Shown piece after piece: positions 49,150 through 61,600 of a DNA stretch of 64,000 nt. The notes under the pieces were generated by a model that saw only the letters and a program-made list of their open reading frames with translations, was not told the origin of the DNA and did no database searches. The position numbers were made by a program, and so were the translations under genes. Every line of letters starts with the position of its first letter. Positions within the stretch are counted from its first letter, which is position 1. The stretch spans positions 239,224,833 through 239,288,832 of the forward strand of contig CM054060.1 of assembly GCA_028641055.1 (NCBI GenBank), given 5' to 3'. Origin of the DNA: Alopecurus myosuroides. Its lineage: Eukaryota > Streptophyta > Magnoliopsida > Poales > Poaceae.

Positions 49150-50040
49150 TCACGCAGGACGGCGGTGAGTAGTACGACGAGAGATACGGTGAGGAGGAAT
49201 CCCACGGAAGTAGGTATCACGACGATCCATGTAGATAGGAACTGCTCTGAGAGCAACTCTCGGTGTCGTGAAGTAGGAAGCGTCGTATCCCTGTGCTCCA
49301 TAGCGGGGAATCCCTGTGTAACCAGCTCCGAGGTCGAGAAGTGGGCCTCTGATCGGCTCGTAACCTCCAGCATCTGGCAACGGAAGACCAGCTGGCTGAA
49401 CGACACGTGCGAAGCGCTCGTCTCCAACAAAGTCTGTGGTGTACGTCGCCAGACGAGTGAGAGCAAGGTGGAGCTGCTCCCTGACTGAGGCTAACTCCTG
49501 AGAAAGTGCGGAAGCAACGGCATCACTGTGACTAGCGAACTGGGCAGTGACCTGGAGCCTGGAGCTATCAGTCTCGTAGGTATCCATGTCGCGGTGGATA
49601 GTGAAGTGAGCTCCCGCTGCCGTGATGTAACCACGGGGGATGTGACGAAAACTGGACTTATCAAACCCCCAGTAGTCAGCACGGAGAACGGTGACACTCA
49701 CGTACGCTGCCTGCTGCACTGCCATATCCACTGTGGACCCTACTGCCTCGTACTGGTGTGCAATGCTCCTGCCATCATCCGACAGAATGTAGACGATAGC
49801 CCGGTAGCAAGTCTGGTGAAACTCTCGCTGGTGCTCGTAGACCTGGTACTCTGGTGCCCAACGGAACCCCAGAAAGGTAACCATGTCTCTCAGCAACTCC
49901 GGAAAACCGGCGGTGCTCTCACAGCGAGTCATGCGAACCACCTGCGGGTAGTAGTTGAGACCCATCTGCAGATTATTTGGAAGGTTTTGATTAGACTCCG
50001 GTAGATGAAAAAGGATGTGGAAAACAACAACAAGGTTCAA
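49150..50040 (-). CDS. extra ORF upstream of gag in element C, dsRBD-like
   Basis: 296 codons on the element's sense strand between the PBS and gag, not part of the canonical gag-pol. The ATG at codon 26 (MGLNYYPQVV) may be the real start, since it directly follows an AATCTGCAG acceptor-like run. Residues about 43-120 fit the order of a double-stranded-RNA-binding domain: a helix ELLRDMVTFLGF, then PEYQVYEH, a strand YRAIVYI and a final helix AVQQAAYVSVTVL. The basic KK pair usual at the start of that last helix is absent (GSTVDM instead). Residues about 165-200 look like a coiled coil, and the C-terminus is Arg/Tyr/Pro-rich. D has only about 590 bases in the same interval and lacks this ORF. 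The fold is inferred from pattern only and the function is unknown. Confidence 0.6.
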   Translation of the reverse strand: MNLVVVFHILFHLPESNQNLPNNLQMGLNYYPQVVRMTRCESTAGFPELLRDMVTFLGFRWAPEYQVYEHQREFHQTCYRAIVYILSDDGRSIAHQYEAVGSTVDMAVQQAAYVSVTVLRADYWGFDKSSFRHIPRGYITAAGAHFTIHRDMDTYETDSSRLQVTAQFASHSDAVASALSQELASVREQLHLALTRLATYTTDFVGDERFARVVQPAGLPLPDAGGYEPIRGPLLDLGAGYTGIPRYGAQGYDASYFTTPRVALRAVPIYMDRRDTYFRGIPPHRISRRTTHRRPA

Positions 50041-50327
50041 CGGACGATAATGATGTTGAAAAGAACATGATATCGAAGCAACATCGGGAAAACAAGACCA
50101 AAAGTCCTGAGGTACTACAGATAACCCAAAACACGTGAAATCCTAACTTGAAAGTTTAGGTGAGAACAGAAAACAACGTTGCACTCCCTTACCAGAAAAG
50201 GGTGGGTGGGTGGGGAAAGAAGAAAAATGGCAGAATTCCTACTCTCACGTTTCATTTTTCCTATATAGCTACAAAATAGTTTCTAGACTCAACTGCGACC
50301 AGTAAAAAGGGATCCTACAGGCAGACA
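50041..50327 (-). other. 5' leader of element C
   Basis: Untranslated leader between the PBS and the extra ORF. The roughly 100 bases next to the PBS are almost identical to the leader of D (58102-58210), whereas the rest differs. That marks this part as conserved, perhaps for packaging or priming. Confidence 0.6.
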
Positions 50328-50340
50328 GGCTCTGATACCA
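50328..50340 (-). other. primer-binding site of element C
   Basis: TGGTATCAGAGCC on the minus strand, two bases from the LTR at 50343; initiator-Met tRNA complement. Confidence 0.92.
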
Positions 50341-50342
50341 TT

Positions 50343-53300
50343 TGTCGCACCCCAAGGTTTCTAGAGGATACTCATCGCACGAACTGGAAGTCAGGTGCTT
50401 GGATTATGGGGCATACATGCTCCCACGTCCCAGCTTCCTGGTAGGCCTGCGCTTATGCGCGACAACACAAGCCCTGCTTCCACCGTCGAAGTAAACTATC
50501 CGCTAGGAACCTAAAGGCACTACTGTCGACGTACTTCATAATCAAACACACACGGTACGTCAACAGTTTAGTACGAATGATAGCACAGAATGTCTCTACG
50601 ACACAAAAGAATGAAATAAGTGCAACTGGCCTTCACTAAGGCAGAAAATATCGAATACAGTCATCCAGAGGACACATGTCCCAACATATCATCCATTACA
50701 ACAGCGGAAGCAATCAAAGGGGTCTGAGTACAGACAAATCCATGGCTTAAGAAGCCGGAGAAAATAAAGAAAAGCGAAGCCCATCCACGTAGGTCTGGAT
50801 CCTGCCCTGGTCCAGCTAACTACTCGTCTGCAGCGTCATCGAACTCCACAAAGTAGCCATCCTGGGAAGCATCGTAGTCGTAGTCGTACTCTGCGTAAAC
50901 CACAGCCCCAACGGGGTCAGTACATCCAAGTACTGGCAAGCAAGACTCACAGTTCATCAAGGAGTTACCCGTCAACACAAGCATTGATGCTTGGGATCAA
51001 CGGAAGAAAGGGGTGATATAAAAGTTGCTGCTGGCTGCTCTAACCAACTACAGAATATAACTACAAATTCCGGCTAACAGAAAAGATAAGATCGAGGATT
51101 GTAACCAACTGAAAGATAACGTCAACCAAACCCATCCTGGACCTCGCCCCTTATCCAAAGAAGCAATCCGAGGATAACTCACGCAGTTGTGATAAGGTGA
51201 ATCAAGTTATTGTGTGAATAACCTATTACTAGTCAGGTTATTAATCATTGGGTGAAACATGATTGATCATTATGTTGAAGTTGTCCTGAGTACTTGTTAG
51301 CCAGTACTTTCACCAAGTAATCCATAACCGCGGAAAACACGGCTTCTCGAGAAGATTATCCCTGCAGGGTTGCACCAATTTGGCCGTACACTCATGAATA
51401 TCCCGCCAGATGGGATGCCTCCCACCAAGCGGGGCACTCAACACAACCAACCATTCTTCGCATCAAGCCCAAAGAACCTTGGGCGCACGGCTAATCAAGC
51501 CCAGAAGAAAATGGACCATCATAGCACTCTAAGACCGTGTCCCCCTATATGCCGACTACGAAAGTTCCACCCTGCGCTGGGCTCGCAAAAACATGCATGC
51601 GGCAAATGGAAAACACGAACTAAATGAGGCGATTTGGACGAGATGCGAATCAGGTCAAGTTGAGGGGGGCGCCCATACTCGCTTCCCAAATGCGGGTAGT
51701 GCGCTCATCATGGATCAGTAGACAAGACCCTTTTCCTATTAGGGTCGACACTAGCAGGCTCCAAAACCACTCATGGGCCTCCTGCCGGTGCCTTATCATC
51801 AAATTATTATTACCATTAGCAATTAACAGGATTGATTGATTAATAACGAGCCCCGGTACAAATAATAAGATAGTAAAAGTAGTAACCGACAACAGACTCG
51901 AGTAAAAGCAACCCTAAGCATGCTAGATAAGAACAGGCACAAGCAATGGCTGTAGGTATGGAGATGGTGGCAATATCATGGCTCAAGGTGTCATGTGATG
52001 GGTTCGGAGAACAAGCAACGATACATAGGGCTAGCAATAGTAGACAAAAAGATAGTATCGACAACAAGTGTGGAAAGGAACTCGATGATTCATGTGAGTG
52101 ATAACTTGCCTGGCAGCTCAGCCTCGTACTGGGCTAGGTCCTGAGTAGTGGTGTCGTAAGGCTCGTCGGTACCAACGTCGTCGTCTAACCGAGAAGAAGC
52201 AAAACAACAACGAAGGAAGACGGGCAATCAATACATGGCATAGGTGCACAAACATTGGATGATGCATGTCATGTTTAATAGATGCACCAAAATAACTTGC
52301 TTGACATGAAACACAAATTTAAATGGATTCCATATGCAAAGGGGTGCATATGGAAGCCCATGCTTGGAGTTGGATTAATTGTTCTATCACTAAGCATTAG
52401 GTGTAGTTGAATTAGTATGATGCATGCATGATGAGGAACAATAAGATAACAAAATTAAAGGCAATTGGAATGATAGTTAACAATTTAGGAAAGCATTTAT
52501 CAAATTTGGAATTTTGTTACTTAAACATGGCACACAAGTAAATGTTGTTATCATCAAGTTAAAGGGTGCAAAACAAAATACAAATTTTATATTTGAAAAG
52601 TTTATCAAATTTTAGTTGGATTACATGTTTCACAATTTGAAATTGGACTTAGGATTAATTACTTATGAATTAAACAAAATTAAACAATTTTTAATTGAAT
52701 TAAACAAGGATTAAATAGTTTAGGCAATTTAAATTGTTCAAACCAGAAAACAAATTTTATATTTGAATGGAGCATTCAAAATGGTGTGAAAAACATATTT
52801 TATTTGTATTATTTGAAAACAGTATGAATTAGTTATGAATTATTTCAATTTGCATTTGAATTATTCAAATTTGAAATTTAAAAGTATTTTGAAAATTCAA
52901 AACAGAACACAAATGGAATATTTGGATAGACTAGGAAATCTAGATCAAGTTTCATATAAAGTTTGTGTTTATATGAATTACAGAACGAAAGATATTAACT
53001 TTTGAAGTTTTGGTTTAATTCTGCTATTTAAAAAAAAATAGGAAAAACAAAACAGATGTGTGTTTATTCGATTGTACCGCACTGGGGTTAACCCCCAGTC
53101 ACTGCCCAGTGGGCCACGGGAGCGCACTGTGCCCACGTGGCTCCCAGGGAGGCTTACGGGTGGGCCTCTGCGAGGGGCAAAATCCCCAAAAGAAAACCGG
53201 CGCAGCGGGGGCTCGAACCCCCGACCTGGCCCTAAGCGCGCGGTGTCTGAACCACTACGGTGTGTTCGCATCATTCGACAGGGATACAGGTGCGGGCAAG

Positions 53301-54656
53301 GTAAGGTTCAACGCGAGTGTTAACTGAAGTTAACTGACGACCGCTCGTTTCCTCGACAGCAGGCAGAGCTCGACTGACAGCGTTCGCCGGCGGGAGGAAC
53401 ACGGTTGCCGTGCTCGATGCAGTGCGCGCGCGCGTGCAAGGGAAGGGGTACTGATACGTGCAGCGTGGAGAGCAGAGGGAGAGGGAAACGAGCAGCGGGC
53501 GAGCTCACCGCGGGTAGTCTCGTGGCAGAGGTTCAGTCAACGGGCATAAAAGTGGCGGCCTTCTCCGGCACGGCGCGGCCGATCTGGTCCTCCTCGGGCT
53601 CCCCTAAGGTGTCGACGACGAAGGTGGAGCTGGGGGCTACCAATTCCCGTGGTTAGTTGGGGTGGAAGAGGGATGAGGTGGTGGCGATCTCGGAGGTTTC
53701 AGAGCTTTGGCCGGGTTCAGAAGAGGGACAGAGAGAAGGTGGACGAGAGGGTAGCGATGGCGGCGATGGAAGGAGGGCTAGGGCCTAGGGTTTTCGGCCG
53801 GGGGGGTGGACGCCGCGGTGTTTTATCGTGGCTTAGGTGCTGTACGGCGCGCCATCGGAGGGTTCTGGGAGGCGATCGACGGAGGAGAGGGCGTCGTACG
53901 CCATGACGCCAGCACGGGGAGGACGACAACGACCCGAGGGGAAAGGTACCGGGCCAAGGGGATAAAACGGGCTGGGCCCTAGCTGCTGCGCTGCTCTCCT
54001 CTCTGCAGTTTTTTTTTTTTTTTTTTCTGTTTCTATATTATTTTTTTTTGCTGAAAACGAAAAAGGGAAGGAAAAGATAAGGTTTTGGTTAGAATAAATT
54101 CCAGGAAAAATTAGTTAGGCTATTTAGTTAATTAGTAACCACATTGCAAAAGTGGATTTCAAAAATTGTAATTTAAAGTGGGGTTTTGTATTTGAAACTA
54201 AATTAGAGGGATTGTTTTATTTATTAACTCATTAATAAAAACATGTAGTTGACTAGGGTTACCCCTAGATTAAAATTGACTTTTAGGATCACAAGCATGT
54301 GGTGAATTGTTATGTTTTCAAAAGAGTGCTGATTTGAAAATTGGTTTGAAATGGAAAATGATTTAGGAGGTAATGATTTAATTGATTTGATAATTGGTTT
54401 GATTAAAGCAACAATTTGAGAAGTGGAAAACAAGGAATAAAAGGGTTGTTTTTATTTGTTATTTTGGTTACAAAAGTTGTAACAGAGCAAGTATGAAACC
54501 ATGTTTGAAAAAGGTTTGAATTTGAGTTGTGAAAACAGAATAAAACAGATGGAAAACAAATGCAAACAACAAGTAAATATGATGACATGATGCATTGCTT
54601 GAAATAAAACAAAGGACAAAGCATTCTAGGGGTATTTTCATACTTGGGATGTTACA
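50343..54656 (-). repeat. 5' LTR of element C
   Basis: 4314 bp, nearly identical to 40202-44511. On the element strand it starts TGTAACATCCCAAGTATG and ends GGGGTGCGACA. It has a GC-rich core at about 53,060-53,990. The tRNA-like segment is at 53197-53269 and T-runs are near 54,009-54,050. Confidence 0.95.
53197..53269 (-). other. tRNA-like segment in the LTR of C (5' copy)
   Basis: Same A-box-like and B-box-like motifs as at 43056-43128, here in the promoter-bearing 5' LTR on the element's sense strand. Confidence 0.4.
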
Positions 54657-54661
54657 GGTGC
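54657..54661. repeat. target-site duplication of C, right copy
   Basis: GGTGC, matching 40197-40201; LTR D resumes after it. Confidence 0.92.
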
Positions 54662-57600
54662 ACCGAATCGCCGCCGCCATCTCGACTTCGCCGCCGGCCG
54701 TACCCCGTCGACCACCACCGACTGCTTCCGCTCTCCCTCGGTGAGTCGCCACCTCCCCCTCGTTCCCTATCCTCTCTGCCCCTCGTGGCCCCACCGACCG
54801 CGCACCCACCACAGCACGGCAGCCCGGCCACGGACGGCGCCACCGAGCGCAGCGGCAGTGAGCAGCGATCGTCGGCCGCCCTCCCTGTCCGCCCTCGCTG
54901 CTGAACCTGAACCTGCATGTTGAAGTTCAGTTAAGATTCAGTGCGCCCGCGAAACTGCATGTTAACCTTCCCCGTACCGCTACCCTGACAAGCATCCGCA
55001 CCCAGCCCAACTGGCACAGCCCCTTGCGCGCTCGCCCGGGATCCCGAGATCGAACCCCGCGGGAGGCAATTGCCTCCCCCTTTTTTTCCCTTGCGCGCAA
55101 CCCCGCGGGGCCCGCGCGTCAGTGAGCCTTGAGGCCACGTAGATCCCCAGCCCCGCCACCTAGACGCCACAGTGGTGCTGGCCCACTGGCAGTGGCCCAT
55201 TCTGGGTCACTGCGCGGTGCAGTTTTATTTTTCTGCCTTCTCTATTTTAATTTTTAGTCCAATTTATTTCAGATTAGTCCCTAAACTCAAAACTCACATA
55301 ATTTTTATTTCACAAACCCAAATAATAAAAATAAAATATGTACACTGCACCAAATTTAATTATCTATCTATTTATAACATTTGTTTTCTGTTTTGAATAA
55401 TTCAAATGCATCCAAATTTCAAATTCAAACAATTCATTTGAAATTTGATAAAATCCATAACTAATTCATACTTAATCCAAATGTCACAAATAAAATATGT
55501 TTTCCATGTCAAATTAAACCACCTAACCAAATATAAATTTTGTTTCATGATTTGAATAATTAAAATTGCTTAAATAAGTTAAACCTTGTTTAATTCATCT
55601 AAAATTGCTCAAATTAAATTATTTTTGAACATATAAAATATGTTTTCAAACCAGAAAAACATAATCTTTTCAAATATAGTTTTTTTTTAATGTTCTGAAC
55701 AAATAAAATTCAATTAATGTTAATACTTAATTTAATTTCAATTAAATCTTGTTTAAACTTGTTTAATTCATAAGTAATTCATTCTAATTCCTTTTTCAAC
55801 AAATGAGACATGTATTCCCACTAAAATTTGGTGTTCTTTTCAAATATGAACTTTGTTATCTGTTTTGAACAATTAAACTTGATGAAAACAACAAATGCTT
55901 GTGTAACACCTTTAAGGAACCAAAATTCCATAACTTAATAAATAATTTCCAAAATTGGTAAACCTTATTTCCAATTGATTCTATTGTTGTTATTTTTCTG
56001 TTTTCCTCATCCATGCATCATACTAATCCACTTTCACCTGTTGATTAGTTGTAAAACAATTATTTCAACCTTAATTCATGGGCTTTCCATCTGCAATCCA
56101 AATTGCATGTGGGTCCATATAATCATGTTATGTTACCATGTCAACTAGTTCATTTTGATGCATCAATTAAATGGTCATGCATCATCCCATAATTGTGCAC
56201 TATGCCATGTTATTGATTGTTTGTCTCCTTGCGTTGTTTGTTTGCTTCTTCTCGAATAGACGACGACGTTGAGACAGACGATCTTACGACACCCCTTCTG
56301 AGGATTTAGCTCAGTCCCAGGCTACTGAGCTTGCAGGCAAGTATTCACTCACATGAACCATCGTGTTCCTTTCAACATTGGATACCGATACTTTCCGTTG
56401 TCTATTCTGCTAGCCCTATGAATCGTTGCTTCTGTTACGAACCTATCACATGTTATCCTTAACCCTGATATAGCCTCACCTCCACACCTATAACCCCGTT
56501 GTTTGTTGCCCATGTCTTACTAGCATGCTTAGGGTTGTTTTTGCTCGAGTCTGTTACCCGTTACTTTCTGTTACCATATTTTTATTATGTTCTGGGGCTC
56601 GATGTCAAACAATCAACCTGTTAATGCTTGGGTAATAATAATTTGATGATAAGGCACCGGCAGGAGGCCCGGCGTGGTTTTGAGGCCTGCTAGTGTCGAC
56701 CCTAATTAGGAAAAGGGTCTTGTCTACTGATCCATGATGAGCGTGCTCACCGCATCCGGGTGGTAGTATGGAACCCCCCTCGACTTTGACCTGATCCGCA
56801 GTTTGTCCGAAGAGCCACACTTAGTTTGGGTGTTCCATTTGCGCGTAAGCATGAATGGGTCGCTCCCATGGTTACTGTTGGTGATGATTATTATGATGAT
56901 GATGCATATAGGGCGAGGCCTGTGGTGCCGGGGGGGTGTGGTTTTCACCCTTGCGCTTAGGTTAGGTCGGACTGGCCGGGACCTTATAGCTCCGTGGCTC
57001 CTAGGACAGGTTGTAGAGATAGTTCGAGTCGTGTCGAGTCCACCTGAGTTTTAGTTGGTGGCTCGAGGGTGTACGGGTACTAGAGCACACCCTGCAGGGA
57101 TGAATCTTCTCGAGAAGCCGTGTTGTCCACGGTTATGTGACGACTTGGTGAAAGTACTGGCTAACAAGTACTCAGACAACTTACACCTAACTAATGATAA
57201 CTTGACTAGTAATAGGTTTATTGACACAATAACCTGAACCATCATTAATCCAACTGTGTGAGTTATCCTCGGATTGCTTCTTTGGATGAGGGGCGAGATC
57301 CAGGATGGGTTTGTTTGGTGGTTAGTTATAGTTGGTTACGATACGCTATCTTATCTTCTTTCTGTTAGCCGGAAGTGGTAGTAACTCTGTAGTTGGTTAG
57401 AGCAGCCAGTTGCAGCATCTTTTATATCCCCTTTCTTCCGTTGAACCCAAAGCATCTGTGCTTGGTGTTGACGGGTTACATTTTGGTGAACTGTGAGTCT
57501 TGCTTGCCAGTACGTTTATGTACTGACCCCTTTGGGGCTGTGGTTTCCGCAGACTACGATTCCGAGGATCTCCATGGTGGCTACTACGTGGAGTTTGACG

Positions 57601-58086
57601 AGGCTGCTGACGAGTAGATAGTGGACCCGGGCAGGATCCGAGACTTCGTGGATGGGCTCCGTCTTTTCGTTTCCGGCTTCTTAAGCCTATTTGGATCTTG
57701 TATGTACTCAAACATCTTGGATGCTTCCGCTGTGATGTAATGATGTTTTGTTGGGACATGTGTCCTCTGGATGATTGTATTTGCTATCTCTACTCTAGTG
57801 AGAGCTATTTGCAACTTATTTCCATGTTTTGTGTCTTAAAGATATGTTGTGCTATCATTCTGTTAGACGCCGTTGACGTACCATGTGTGTATGGTATGAA
57901 GTACGTCAATGGTAGTATCCTGATTTCTATGGGATGGTTTACGTAGACGATGAACAGTAGGGGTTGGTTGTCACACATACGTGTGTTGGCCTACTCGTAA
58001 GAGATGCGGGTGCCGGTAAGCCCCGTAATCCAATCAACTACTGTTCAACGGAACTGCGAGTATCCTCTAGAAGTCCGGGTGCGACA
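54662..58086 (+). repeat. 5' LTR of element D, right piece
   Basis: Continues the D LTR after element C and ends GGGTGCGACA. The stretch 56,240-57,650 is recognisably related to the LTR of C in reverse orientation (shared words such as CTTACGACACC, AAGTA(T)TCACTCACATGAA and GCTAGCCCTATG) at perhaps 70% identity. ORFs at its GC-rich left end and around 56,600-57,800 are short, overlap and are not supported as genes. Confidence 0.88.
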
Positions 58087-58088
58087 AA

Positions 58089-58101
58089 TGGTATCAGAGC
58101 C
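58089..58101 (+). other. primer-binding site of element D
   Basis: TGGTATCAGAGCC two bases after the LTR end at 58086; initiator-Met tRNA complement. Confidence 0.92.
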
Positions 58102-58693
58102 TGTCTACCTGTAGGATCCCTTTTACTGGTCGCAGTTGAGTCTAGAAACTATTTTGTAGCTGTATAGGAAAAATGAAACGTGAGAGTAGGAATTCTGCCA
58201 TTTTATTTCTTTCCCCACCCACCCTCCCTTTTTCTGGTAAGGAAGTGCAACGTTGTTTTCTCTCCTCATCTAAACTATCAAGTTAGGTTTTCACGTATCC
58301 TTGTTTCTCTAGGATGGTTATATCTACTAGACCATAGGAATGGAGGTGGTTGTGACATGATTTATCATGTTGCCTACTCACAATTGAGAACGGAGGCGTG
58401 TAAGCCCCGGAAGCAGATCCTCTATTCCTTAAGCAGTAGATATTGATCCTTTAGAAGCCTGGATGGGTTTCTCCGTAGTACCTCAGGTGTTTGTGGTCTC
58501 CTGTTTCCCAGTTGTTGCTTCGATATCGTCCTTCACAAATCTACTCTTCCGTTGTAACAACTTATCTGTTGATCCGTTGTTAACCTCCATCCTTGTTCTA
58601 TGATGTCGACTTACCGTCTGAAGTAATCCTTTTAAGCACTTATATTGGATTTTGTTATCCGGTTAGTGTGTTAATCTTGGTATCCTCTTCAGG
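58102..58693 (+). other. 5' leader of element D
   Basis: About 590 bases with no supported ORF. It starts nearly identical to the leader of C, then diverges, and ends TCCTCTTCAG just before the gag ATG (58694). It lacks the extra ORF found in C. Confidence 0.65.
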
Positions 58694-61600
58694 ATGGAAA
58701 GTGGTGACGAAGAACCCACAGTGCCACCTGAGATGGGGAAAGTGCTGTCTCAGATGACACAAGTTATAAAGCAGATGCAGCAGAACCAAGACCTTGGGAG
58801 TAATGGAAACACCCGGGTGTCTATTCGGGAGTTCCTTGAGCTCAATCCGCGCACGTTTGATAACTCCTCCGAGCCATTGGATGCTGATGACTGGCTCCGT
58901 GAAATGAACCATACTCTTGTGGTAGCTCATGTGGCTGACGAGGACCGTGTTCCTTACGTGACCTACCTTCTCCGTGGACAATCCATGTCTTGGTGGGAGA
59001 ACTTCCAAGAAATGAGGGGTCCTAGTGTGGCAATCACATGGGAGGATTTCAAGCAAGCCTTCGTGTGCCATCACATTCCCGATGGGCTCATGGAGAGAAT
59101 GCGTGAGGAATTCTATTCTTTCACACAAGGCAATCTGGACGTTCTCGAATACCAAAGAGAGTTCAATCGTCTGGCTCGCTACGCCGGAGATGAAATATCC
59201 ACGGAAGCGAGAAAGATGGCAAAGTTCCGCAGGGGTCTCAACCCGGAACTCAAGTATGCTCTCACCAACGTCAAGGCCAAGAATTTTGAGGACCTCATCA
59301 ACATCGCTCTAAATGAAGAGCATGGGCGCAAGTTGGTTGAGGAATCTCGTAAGCACTCTCGTGAACAGGCTAATCTCTCAAAAGCTATCATGCCTCCACA
59401 AAAACGAAGAGTTTGGGTTCCATATACCACTCCAACACAGCCCATCTGCTTGCCAAGCCCGGCAGGATTTCTTGCCCGCCCTCCCACCCCAGTGGTATCT
59501 TCAGGAGGTGCTCCACCTCAGCCAGGTCCAACAACTCCTCGTTCTGTTGTTACATGCTACAAGTGTTGACAGCCGGGCCACTATTCCGATAAGTGTCCGC
59601 AAAGGCACCTCTTTCCACCTCCACCTCGCCACAGGTCGACCCCGACAAGAATACGTGGTCCTCCGTTGGGTTGCTACAACAGCAACGACCTTGGCGTGAG
59701 AACCGTTAAGGTGAACCATGTCAAGGCCCAGGGAGCAGAAGAATCTCCAGAGGTTGTAATGGGCACACTTCTTGTGAACTCGTTTCGTGCTAAAGTCTTG
59801 TTCGATTCTGGTGCTTCACACTCTTTCATCTCTCAATGCTTTGCAAACACCAGTAAAATCAACTTGGAACAATTGTCTATCCCTATCCTAGTGAAATCAC
59901 CGGGATCTAGCTGGCAAAGCAATAAAGTTAGCCAGAACATCAAGATCACAATTGGAAACCTTCCATTCCAGGCATCTCTGATAGCTCTCCACTCTTCAGA
60001 TATTGATGTCATTCTTGGGATGGATTGGCTGGTAGCCAACAAAGCAGTCATTGATTGTCCTGCTAAGTCTGTCAAAATCACACACCCTTCTGGCCAGATA
60101 GTCTACTTCCATGCTGAAAATCCAGTTGTTCAACTCTACACTCTAAATGCAAATCCTCTACCATCTATTGAAACTATTCCGGTGGTTTGTGACTTCCCCG
60201 ATGTCTTTCCAGAAGAATTGCCAGGAATGCCTCCTGACAGAGCAGTTGAGTTCGTGACCGAGCTGGAACCAGGTACTGCTCCAATCTCTAATCATCCATA
60301 CAAGATAGCTCCTCCTGAACTGAAGTTGTTGAAGGAGCAAATCGATATGTACATGGAAAAAGGTTACATTCAACCTAGTTCCTCGGCTTGGGGTTGCCCA
60401 ACTCTGTTCGTTGCGAAGAAGGATCAAACAAAGAGACTCGTTGTTGACTATCGTCCTCTTAACGAGAAAACCATCAAAAACAAGTATCCAATTCCTCGTA
60501 TCGATGATCTTTTTGATCAACTTGCTGGAGCCTCAATATTCTCAAAGTTGGACTTGAGAATGGGTTACCATCAAATAAAGATCAGAAAGGAAGATATTCC
60601 GAAGACAGCTTTCACCACTCGCTACGGTCTATATGAATACACCGTCATGTCCTTTGGTCTCACCAATGCACCGGCGACCTTCTCTCGACTTATGAATTAT
60701 GTCTTCCATGAATACCTCGACAAGTTCGTTGTGGTATATCTTGATGACATTCTTGTCTACTCAAAATCCGAGGAAGAGCATGGAGAACATCTTCGTCTCA
60801 CTCTCATGAAACTTCGCGAGCATCGTTTATATGCCAAGTTCTCCAAATGTGAGCTCTGGATTCCAGAAGTTGCTTACCTTGGTCAAGTCATCTCTGCCAA
60901 GGGCATAGCCATTGATCCAGAAAAGGTTAAGGCAATTGTTGATTGGAAACCTCCTAAGACGGTGAAGCAAGTCAGAAGTTTTCTTGGCTTGGCTAGCTAT
61001 TGCAGTCGTTTCGTCCAAAACTTCTCCAAGATTGCCAAACCTCTCACTGATCTCACAAAGAAGGACAAGAAGTTCGTTTGGTCTCCACAGTGTGATGAAA
61101 GTTTCAACCTCCTCAAGACTAAACTCACTTCTACACCAGTTCTGCTTGGCCCAGATACTACCAAACCTTTCCAGATATTCTGTGATGCTTCTCTCCAAGG
61201 TCTAGGTGCAGTTCTTATGCAAGAACGTCAAGTTGTGGCTTATGCTTCACGTCAGTTGAACGCACATGAGCTCAATTATCCCACACATGACCTTGAACTT
61301 GCAGCAGTTGTGTTTGTCCTCAAGAAATGGAGGCAATACTTGTTGGGTAATCGCACTGAAATCTTTTCCGATCATAAGAGTCTGAAATACATCTTCACTC
61401 AGCCAGATCTAAACCTCATGCAAAGGAGATGGATTGAAAGGATCAAAGACTTCGATCTTACCATTTCCTACACTCCAGGCAAGGCTAATGTTATGGCCGA
61501 TGCCCTCAGTCGCAAGTCGTATTGCAATAATCTCATGATCATGGAAAGCCAACCTCCACTTCATGAAGAATTCCAGAAGCTGAACCTTGGTCTTGTTCCT

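Larger units (their letters stand above)
40202..54656 (-). mobile_element. intact chromodomain Ty3/gypsy element C (Tekay-like)
   Basis: 14,455 bp with 4.31-kb LTRs (TGTAACATCCC...GTGCGACA on the minus strand), a 5-bp GGTGC duplication, an initiator-Met PBS, an extra 296-codon ORF, an uninterrupted 1462-codon gag-pol and a polypurine tract. The LTRs differ by six substitutions and a 4-base length change in T-runs. By structure it is a potentially autonomous, very young element. It sits in reverse orientation in the 5' LTR of its relative D. Confidence 0.95.

Noticed and set aside
55025..55085. B-box-like GGTTCGATC on the minus strand of LTR D
   Set aside because: The flanking stem does not pair as a T arm and no A box lies at the right distance.
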